In this document: positions 55,152 through 64,000 of the stretch, piece by piece
How positions within the stretch are numbered: position 1 is the first letter of the stretch
How the letters are laid out: every line of letters begins with the position of its first letter
Source of the DNA: Hydractinia symbiolongicarpus
Lineage: Eukaryota; Cnidaria; Hydrozoa; Anthoathecata; Hydractiniidae
Reading direction: 5' to 3'
Assembly (NCBI RefSeq): GCF_029227915.1
Contig: NC_079875.1
Location: forward strand, 16,857,001 to 16,921,000
DNA: 64,000 nucleotides
Made by a program: the position numbers and the translations under genes
The notes under the pieces: model-generated
The model's database searches: none
Seen by the model: the letters and a program-made list of their open reading frames with translations, nothing else
Told to the model about the DNA's origin: nothing

Positions 55152-58100
55152 CTACGTTCGAATCACTCCGCGTTTGTCGTTTTCGTCACTCGAGTTAATT
55201 GGGTGCGAGTCTATACTACCATACGAGCGTGTGATGCTGTCTCTGTCCTCCGCCTCATCTTCTAAAAAAAAAGAGAAAAAAAGATTAGTAACACTTTTTC
55301 CGGTCACTTACAACAATGCAATTAATGGCGCGTGGCCTTGTGGTTAAGGAGTTTGCTTCGTAATCACAAGGTCCGTGGTTTGCTCCACAACGCGGGGAAT
55401 GTTTTTAGCAAGTGTCTTTACCACAGCTATGGGTCAACCTAAGCCATGTGAGGAAAATTCGGTAGGCAACGCTGGTGTATACGTAATGTATGCATTCAGA
55501 ATACAGGACCCACATTGGCTATAGCTATCTTGTATAAATATTCAGAATAATCATATGCTGCTGGTTAAGGATAATTGCTATTTATTTATTATAAAAACTC
55601 CCGAGTGGAGGTGAGGGTCGAGGCGGGCAGCATGCCGATTTTTTTTTGGGTTAAGGAGTTTGTCTTAGCACAACTCTTGCGATACTTCTGCGTTCCAACT
55701 CACACAGTCAAACAACAAATACTATGGGGAAAAAAGGTATAAGGTAACAGACATTTAAATGTATGGAAAGATGATTATTTAAGAAAGTGGACACACATTT
55801 TACTACACGGTTTTTTCAGAGGATGATGGATATTCATGCTTTCAAGGTTATCTAGTCTGGCTTCAAGATTTTCAAAGTCATAGTGCCTTCTCAATTGCAG
55901 TTTCGGCGTTAAACTGTATGAGTGTTAGCCGGTACTGTCACCGAGTAATATATTAAATTAAAGGAAGTAGATACTAAATACCTAATTTTTTAATTTTTTT
56001 TTTTACCTCTAATAATTTTGCGCACAAATTTGAGTCGCATTTTCAGTTAGAATCCTGAACTTTTGTCCATTGGCAAGCAACACATTTTCAATGTTTAAAA
56101 AAAGATCAAAATCTCCATCTATCTCTTAGTCAATCTCTTTGCAGCTTCATGAGAATTGAACTGAGTTCCACATCAACAAAATGTGCTCCTTTATAACACT
56201 CCAAAGCCCTATTTATACATTGACTTGTCATGTATGCGGAACAAATTTAACCTGATATTGGCAAAAAACACCTCGTGGTGTAAAAAGGCCTTTTAGCAAA
56301 TTTAGTTAATACGCATGCTTTAGGTCTGGTGGAAATGAGTAGCAACATGGACCAACGAGTAAGTCTCCAATTGTACGCAACAAAAAAACAAAATAAATAA
56401 ATAAATACGGAAATCAACATAGAGGAGTACCTTCTGAATGAAATGCATTTTTCCCCAGTGTAAGGAGAACCATCATAGCTATCGCTGCAGCTACACCAGG
56501 CACAAAGGTCATTATTGTTCTGTAGTATAATTGACAGTCAGTACAGCATAAACTAAACAAAAGAAAATTAGGAGAAATAGAACGCACGATGCCTTGACTG
56601 TTTATAAACTAAAAAACCGCCTATTACATAAAATTACCTTTAAATTCTGGCCTAGTTTGGAAAAAAAATTATAATTGGTGTGAAAACATTAATAAATACT
56701 TACCCGTTTTGCCTAAATGTTTTTTACGTGACAAAACCAACATCTTTCATTATCAGCATGGTTTTTGTTTCCTATACCAGATTTTGTCACATCAAAGCAG
56801 TTTAAATTTTTTGAAACAACATTGGGAAGGTGGAAAGAACAATATTGTGGTATCATCACCATCATGTGAACCATACTTTTTTGGCGTCAATACAACGAAA
56901 CATCAAGATTTTTTTATGTCTTTATTTTCAACATGTTTGTTTTGTAAGCCATGCCAATTTTTATCGATACCGAAGTGCTTTTTTTTTAATTTTTTTATTT
57001 GTTCAGTACACCAAATTTTGTGACTAACAGAGCATTTTTAATTTTCGGCTTAATTTTGGCCTAAAACAGTATCACGGTGATGAGATTTTGACTTCACCAT
57101 AATTTTCAGCATTTTTCTTGTTTGCTATGCTAAATTTTGTCGGAAACCTAATCGAGCTCCAGTCAGTGAGTATAATCCGGTAAACTATCTAGGGCGTATA
57201 CTAAAAGAAAAACTTTCTGGATGTATATTAAAAACTGAAGCCGGAATAAATGATCTTACTATGATGTTAGGAGCTCATTTTAATATCACTCTCCTTCAGG
57301 GCTTGATGTAATCACAAACTTAACGGACATTGTCCAGTAAAATCTTTTCCTGCTACACACTAAGACTTCTTTTTAATCTCCACTTTTCATATATGAAATT
57401 ACAAACTCAAACAAAAAAATATAAAAGTCTTTTATAAAAAAAAAAAAATGTTAATTGAAAGTCACATGAAATAAAACTTTTCTGTTATTTGCATGATCTT
57501 TGTGTTGCGTACGAATGTCAATTTTTTTCCTGCGCGCGCATGTTTGAATGCACGCTTCTCGATTTCCCCGAGAATTGCCGAGCTCTATAAATAGGCTGCT
57601 ATTTCATAACTCTGATGAGGTTATTACTGAGTGGTTGTTATAAAGCGTATATTCGCTATGAAAGTAAAAAACAAAAGTCTTTTGTTTAAAAGATGTTTTT
57701 ATACATCCAAAGAAGTTTTCACGTTTTAGACGAGGCACGGTGGTCACGGTAATGCATTTTGTGTTATCTGTTATTTTGATTTAGGGTTTGCTATGCACGT
57801 TTATATAAAAACACTCAACTTAAAATAAGTCTTCAGTTGTTCTGAACCTTTTCAATTTGAAGCCTAAAAATGTTGTTAAATTGTTTTTAATTTATCTCTT
57901 ACGCCATTTTTGAAGATTAAGCGCATTCTTGTACTTCTTGCTATTGACCAGACCTTAAATGTCCTTGGCATGTTTTAAAAGTGTTGAACCTCGGAAGTCA
58001 TATGTTCTTGTATAGTTTGTTCTTACTAAGATAACAACGTGTACGCGTTTATTTTTCTTGTTTGCATCTTTATTGTATTTCCCATGTATGGGTGTTTTAT

Positions 58101-61100
58101 CACAGATCACTGGTGGTTTAGTGGGTTTTTAAGGTAGGTCTTTCGAGCGGGTGTGTTTTTTCACCCTCTTTCTGTGGAGTTAACGTGTAGTGCTTTGTCG
58201 CTCGCAACATTGATATTTGCGAATCGATCGAATTTAGGTATTTTTTGCACAATTTATTTCACGAATACGTCTTTTCGTAACAAAACTTCAAATCTTAATA
58301 AAACAATAGCAAACTAAAGGCGGTGACATACGACTCGATTTGAATTGTGTTTTAGCATGCTCGGACTAATCGATTTTAATATTGATAAAGTCGGAATGTT
58401 TCATCTTTTTCCATTAATCTGAAGTTTAAGCCAATCAAAACCTGTATTTTTTGCAAACGAAAGGCTTTCAACCAATCAAATTGCATATTTTTTTGTGTTT
58501 ATTGAGTGAAATAAAGGCACTGTAGCACGTTTAAAAACACGTTAACAAGTCGTTCATGGGATAGGATTCTTGGAATGCTTAAGACCCCGTTTACACGCAT
58601 TTTTTCATGCCGGCATGAGTTCATTTTGGAAACAAACGTAGGGATGAGAATAAAAAAGCAAGTTTCGTGAGCATAAGACATAAAAAAGTATCGTAGATCC
58701 GCAAAAAATTTTCCTTTTTTCTAGTCATGTTTTTCGTTCACCTACTTCGATTACAATTTATCGAAAAAAAGGGGGATTCTCGTGTATTAGCTGTCAATTT
58801 CTATATATTCATTTTATAATTTCGATAAATCAATTTCGAATAATTAAATCATATCACCACCAAACATAAGCTTGCCCGTTCAATTTTTCGACCCTGACTT
58901 TAATCAAACTTTCCCTGATATTTCCCTGTATTTCATTCAGATAAGGATCTATTTTAAAATGGAACGAAAAATTTCAGATTTCAAGACTGGCTGTAAAGAA
59001 TGTATTCGCATACTTCATCAACCTCCCTTATAATTAACGACAGCATTTAGCGTTTGGCGTCGATGAGTCTTCATATTTTAAATTTACAACAGCAAAATTT
59101 TGCCTAAACAACTTCCTAGAAATAAATCCGTGCATGCGATCTTAAGAAATTAAAATTTGCATACTTTTCATGTTTGAAGAACTGAAAAATTATCTGTGAG
59201 GCTTCCTTTGTTGAAATGTTAGAGCGCTTTAAACATTAGAATCATTAGGCAGTCCATTTTGTAAGTAAAACTTATAAGAGAATCTTTTGGAGGTTGCTTT
59301 ATTTTCATGATGCATAATCACAAATGGAAGAAATAAAAAGATTGCTACTTACGGATCATTGATGCAAGGGTGAAAGTATTGAATCAACATTATAGCTGCA
59401 CCGTTTGATAGCTTATCCAAAAAACTCATTGAACCATATACAAAAGCTCCAGTATCCTGTAAAAAGCAGCAGGCAGTAAAGACAAATTATCTACATTACA
59501 GTTTCCTTTTTTTTCTAATAAAACACACACATAAACTTACTGAGAAATTTATTCCATTTATTTTATACGTTAATCAAAACACTAGGTAATTTTTATTTAC
59601 GCCAGAGGCACACAGATATTTTAGGTGATAATGGCAAAGGTGAAAATGTTAGTTTTTGGGTGTCATTTCGCTTTTTTGAAATCGCTTTCATAGTTTTCTA
59701 ATGTTTGACAGAAAATTTTTTTCTAGTCATTAAAAAACATTGCAGGCCTGACACGTTTTTGCAAGCAGCCAATCAAGTTGCAGTATTTTTGTCTAATGTT
59801 TGGCTTGCGAAAATTATTACCTCTATAGACGAATGACAACATGATAAAATTGCCAGTTAAGTGTGAAAATGAAATGCATATCACCCTTAAACTTGTCTCT
59901 AATTCTCTCGGGACAGGGTTTCATTGTAAAATTTAGAATAGCAACATAAGAAAAGAAACGAAAAAAAAACAGGCCAATGATTTTTAATACATCAAGAGAA
60001 GCAACTTTTGCCAATTTGTTGTTTAAATTTTCTCTTTTACTTTGCGAATCAGGTGTTTAAACAATTTTACCTCATTTCCAACTCTATCTGATCTCTCTCT
60101 CCCATAAAAATTCTACCTACCTAACTCTTTTTAATAATGAAATGCCTAAGCAATATAAACTTTTGTGAATCTAGTGATTTTCAAAATGTTCATTTTGCGA
60201 ATAAAGGAATTTTCTCAGGGAGAAAAAATTATGTGAACTGTATAAAGATTTCAAAAAAAAAAAAAAACGCTTTCTATGACATATCACACTGACCGTGTTC
60301 TCTCCAATCATTTCGGATATCATTGCCAACGAATCAATCAACAGCGTTGATCCACCCATACCCAGCAAGACTGTACCACCATAGAGTTGATGTTTATTGG
60401 AAAATGATAACCCTCTTAGGAAATAAAACCAAGTACTACAAAAAAAGTTTTTTTTATAAAGAAGTGGACTTAAAAACAGGTTCGATGAAAATTTAAAGAA
60501 AAATAAGAATAACAATCAAACCTCGATCCAAATATCAGAATTAATCCAAAGAAAAATGTGAACTGAAAGAAAAATAACAAAAAATTAGAAAATAAGTACT
60601 AAAAATAACAAGTTTTTTCGTATCGAGTATATCTCAGCAAGAGCCTAACAAAAATATTATGGCTTACATTTTTCTATGAAAGATTTCAATACAATTTCTT
60701 CAAATTGAACGTTTTTAATAAACTGCAATATGTAAAGGGAGTATCAGCTGAGGGGCGTAGCAAAGGGCGTAGCGCCTGAGGAAGGGGGGGGGGTGATCTA
60801 TTCTATTACAAACTGTTACGAAAATTTAGGACCGGAAAGATGGCCCTTAAATCACGTCAAACAAAATAAATTTTGCGCTCACCTTAAGACCCAACTTTGA
60901 ATTTAACCGCTTTGCAATTAATGAAGCAATTATACCGCTAAAGTATATCACAGCTGGAGCAATAGCAATTGAACTCTAAACGCATATTTAAAGTAGAATT
61001 GTTCAGAAAATATTAAGAGAATAAATGTGGTTGTACAGTTCACAGTTTGGTGAAATAATATGCAGGGATATTTCGTGAATTAAGTTAGTCTTAAATTTTG

Positions 61101-64000
61101 TGTTTGTTCGGCGGATGAAATCTAATAAATGACTAACCAAATGACTAACCAAATGAAAGATCAAATAATATTTTTTAAACTTTTAGTCCCTGTGGACAAA
61201 AAAAGGATTAGGTGCTCATGGAACTCTAGAAAAAAGATATTATTAGGCTTTTACTAGAGATTGAAATTATAACTTGTTATAACAGTGAAGAAGGGGTTTC
61301 ACGATAAAATCTTTTTTTACCTAGATCAAACATATATCAGAGTTACAGGCCAATCATTAGGCCATGTGCATTGTGATTGTTCTGCTGTATTTGTTTATAC
61401 TTAAGAGATATTTTCAATGTTGGACCAAGTGACCTTTTTAACTTTTTCACATGACTTGCTTCACTAGCATCTAAGGCTTGCTTTATACTGTAAATTTATC
61501 CAGAATCCACATTCGATTAAATCCGTAATATTTTCTGATGTAAACTGACAAAAACACATATCTGAATAACTTCGGTTTAAGACAAAGGAGATAATTTAAA
61601 AATCCAGTCCATACAAATAAAAATTTATTTTCTTAACTCTATTATACCTGAGCTTTTTTGCCCCTCAGTGCACGCAGGCCATAAATCCTGAACCACTTGT
61701 GCTTAAGTGATGAAACTTGGCTCAGTTGGAGAATGTCTTAGTACAAACTCAATCCAGGTAAAAAAATAATTAGATAACGTCATAGGGACTAGAAATGATG
61801 TCACACATCTGAAAGATGGTCATTTTCCCAATGTTTCAGTACGTTTTAATTTCTCGCATGTTACTAATGATATGGCCTTGATTCTTGATAGATTTGTGGA
61901 ATGAATACCAAAATGTGTTTCGCATGAAAAAAGTAATTTTAATGACGTCATTGGGATAAAAAATGACGTTATTTCGGCAAGAAAACTTTTTATTTTAACG
62001 ATAAAGATAAAAAGACCCGTTCTACCAGAAATATTGATGCTCATGTCATTAAACTCGGCATTTTTGTAGAACAGGGCATAAAGTTAATCAAGGTAAGGAA
62101 AACAATATAATAACATCATTGAGGTTCGAAATGACGTCAATTTGCTGGATCGATATTTTCTTCTAATCTAGTCTGCTTTTTGTCCCTAATAACTGTATAT
62201 CACCTTAGTAACACCTTGGTTACCACTTAGTAACCAACATACATGTAACAAATATTTATATACCATATACAACATCTTATGATTATCGACAGTTTTCAAA
62301 ATTTCAAAAAATTTACCCCTGCCCAAAAAATGCAATACCCCCAGCAAAGTACAAAATTTTTCCAAATTTTTCTTTTTTATCAGAAGTCCAAACGAAAGTT
62401 AGGAATAGTCACAAAATTTTAGCACTTTATCACATGTGTATCCAAAGTTATGCCTAGTCAAAGAGGTCGCTGGCACTTTGTGCTCCCCCCCCTCCTAGGT
62501 ATAATAGGGTTAAAGTATTACTTTTTTTTTCTGGATATATACTCTCTTTGAATCTGATTTGTGAAAGTGTAAATGCAGCATAAGATACACTTTTTAGGGG
62601 CAAGCCTATTTTGAAAAACTTTTTTTAAACTAGATTTTTATTTAAAAATATCACATTTGCTTTAAACAAGTAAAGGAAACGGAATTTTAGAATTTTTCAA
62701 TCTGAATTTTCACTTATATAACAATTTTAAGAAGCAAGTCCAATTGAGTCCAATTTTCTTACCAGCGGACACAGTTATTTACAGTACACAGTTATTTACT
62801 ATCTTACCTTATTTTTAAAATACTTTTACTATGTGGATTTTCCTTAGGTAGTACTATAATACGTCACTTTACACAAATTATACCTTCTCTAGGTGGAGGG
62901 TCTCCAATACAAAATATGAAACATAAACTTGTGATATATTGACAATAAGGCGTGTCATCATGTATAACATGCCAACCTGTAAGAAATTGACAATAATAAT
63001 AGCTAGAAGTTTTAATAAGTTTCAGCAGGATAACATCCTGCTGAAACTTATTAGAACTTCATAGATATTCAAACATTAAGAAATAAAAAAATAATCTTTT
63101 GGAAATGCTTTGGGTGTACAGTACACTCATTATCAAGTCTTCTGTATAATACAAATAGTTTATCGTCGAAAATATGTGACCTATAGGAAGACTCTTGCCT
63201 TGTTTTAAAAAACTCAGGTTTTTTTCATGATAAACACATTTCAAAAGTTTTAAATAAATGCTTTGTTAGTTTGGGACAATAATATAAAAAAATTACACGT
63301 AGCCCTCATGTCAACATGTAGGATGTCAACATGTAGGATTTGTATTATTTATTGAGTATATTATGCAATACGGTGTGTAACAAGATTCAAGATGAAAGAA
63401 TATGAAGGAAATGCAAAAAAAAATTACCTGGTAAAACAAAGGTACTTTAAACCAGTCCTTTATTGTTCTTTGGCAAATTTCTTCGTTTTCCTGGACACTT
63501 TTATTTCTTATAAGTGCTTCCTCCTCCTCATCATCATCTTCTTCATTTTTACATGCAGGTACATAAGCATGTATTAATTGTTCTTTTACTCCAACATGAA
63601 ATATTATCATAAACACTAAGCCAACAACAACAACACATATTGCCAGAATCTAAATAGAGCAAAAAGACATTTCCATTCAGTGTTAAATATTTGTGAATCA
63701 GCAGTTCTTTTTCTGTATCAATTGTTATTCTGTGAAACACAACTAAAATGACACAATAACATGGAAACGAAATGATGGTTGAAATCAACCACTTCTATTT
63801 TGAAAGCATATAGAATTATGTGTAACGTATTTCCAAAAATACGAATTTCGTATTTCTGGAAGTGCACACATTTTGAAAAAATACAAAATTCCTAATTCGT
63901 ATTTTAAAACATACAAATTACTGTCTAGTTTAGTAGAAGGTTTCCCATAAATATTGTAGAAAACTTTTGTAAAAATAAATTTTGTGGTTTTATCCTTGTT
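55152..64000 (-). CDS. MFSD12: MFSD12, C-terminal eight exons (5' end beyond window)
   Basis: Major facilitator superfamily protein; in mammals it is needed for cysteine import into lysosomes and melanosomes. Exons: 63649-63428, 62976-62884, 60975-60883, 60562-60522, 60435-60294, 59456-59353, 56552-56431, 55261-55152; 927 nt, 308 codons plus stop, phases consistent, last exon ending in TAG. The upstream coding part lies beyond 64000. Diagnostic stretches: [85 protein letters not shown] and [14 protein letters not shown], followed by hydrophobic helices. The loop after the first helix seen here is very acidic and contains EEEEALI, a [DE]xxxL[LI] lysosomal sorting signal in the same loop where the human protein has its dileucine. 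The cytosolic tail is Ser/Asp-rich (TRSYGSIDS). The donor of the 41-bp exon is GTTTGA, otherwise normal GT-AG. Confidence 0.93.
55325..55540 (+). repeat. tRNA-derived SINE in last MFSD12 intron
   Basis: It starts with a tRNA-like head (GGCGCGTGGCCTTGTGGTTA, A-box-like; GGTCCGTGGTTTGCTCC, degraded B-box; closing CACAACGCG pairing with GCGCGTG). About 130 bp of unrelated body follows. The B box departs from GGTTCGAATCC at several positions, so this is not a functional tRNA gene. The limits are approximate. Confidence 0.6.
56700..57150. repeat. Degenerate tandem repeat in MFSD12 intron
   Basis: Three diverged segments share a TTTTTGTTT-CTATACCA-ATTTTGTSA pattern (near 56762-56792, 56990-57024 and 57113-57145) followed by related AT-rich sequence. 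The unit size and limits are uncertain. The plus-strand open frame here is a by-product. Confidence 0.4.
61770..62150. repeat. Degenerate repeat with paired TGACGTCA-like motifs in MFSD12 intron
   Basis: Near 61777, 61936 and 62109 the same layout recurs: (T)AACGTCAT or AATGACGTCATTG, about 12 bases, then AAATGACGTCA. The spacing is about 160-170 bp. The motifs resemble CRE/ATF sites, but the repeated layout points to an old tandem or dispersed repeat rather than a designed enhancer. Confidence 0.5.
63006..63060. repeat. 26-bp inverted repeat, one mismatch, 3-bp spacer
   Basis: Left arm GAAGTTTTAATAAGTTTCAG then CAGGAT; spacer AAC; right arm ATCCTGCTGAAACTTATTAG then AACTTC. Only one of 26 positions differs. 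It lies in the MFSD12 intron between exons ending at 63428 and starting at 62976, so the pre-mRNA would form a very stable hairpin. Confidence 0.92.

Noticed and set aside
55327-55400. Functional tRNA gene
   Set aside because: The A-box is good, but the B-box region deviates from GGTTCGAATCC and the arms do not pair cleanly. It is the head of a longer repeat, so a SINE is more likely.
56709-57023. 104-codon plus-strand open frame
   Set aside because: It lies in an MFSD12 intron over a degenerate T-rich tandem repeat. The Phe/Cys-rich translation reflects base composition.

Overview
The window is eukaryotic, AT-rich and intron-rich, with canonical GT-AG introns and compact exons. It carries metazoan housekeeping and neuronal-type genes and a dense mix of transposon debris. 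The gene set (fructose-1,6-bisphosphatase, class I Rab11-FIP, X11/Mint, MFSD12) and the repeats suggest an early-branching invertebrate. The repeats are a short foldback family with CCTCGTTCCCAGGG-like termini, a pogo/Tigger-like MITE with TATAGCGGACAC motifs, and a CR1/L2-like LINE with a DxExNPGP 2A motif. I favour a cnidarian, perhaps a hydrozoan; that placement is inference from memory.

Layout. 1-6.3 kb: no recognisable gene. 6.3-13.8 kb (minus): complete six-exon fructose-1,6-bisphosphatase, with a decayed LINE in intron 1 and a 39-bp minisatellite in intron 4. 13.8-18.7 kb: intergenic, with a 730-bp MITE and an unrecognised antisense coding-like stretch. 18.7-21.6 kb (plus) and 28.9-33.7 kb (minus): two tail-to-tail paralogues of a class I Rab11 family-interacting protein, separated by an almost intact 4.1-kb LINE (22.5-26.6 kb), a tRNA-like element held in a perfect inverted repeat, and a tandem repeat. 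35.26-35.39 kb: a complete miniature Helitron. 37.1-48.5 kb (minus): complete 15-exon APBA/X11/Mint adaptor. 48.5-55.1 kb: intergenic with a decayed LINE. 55.1 kb to the right edge (minus): the last eight exons of MFSD12; its 5' end lies outside.

I built the exon models by matching splice phase and protein family. Coding sums are multiples of three for FBP (996 nt, 331 aa), Rab11-FIP copy A (1284 nt, 427 aa), APBA (2706 nt, 901 aa) and the MFSD12 part (927 nt).

The most striking biology is in the Rab11-FIP pair. Copy A inserts a Sec5-like IPT/TIG domain between an N-terminal C2 domain and the C-terminal Rab11-binding helix. Copy B keeps the same exon scaffold but lacks the IPT domain, has a frame break in its large exon, carries Lys at the hallmark Ile of the Tyr-Ile-Asp Rab11-binding triad, and is followed by a partial duplicate of its own last exon. 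Four genes lie on the minus strand and only copy B on the plus strand. Two of the products act in vesicle traffic (Rab11-FIP at recycling endosomes, X11 at Golgi/synaptic membranes), but nothing in the sequence shows co-regulation.
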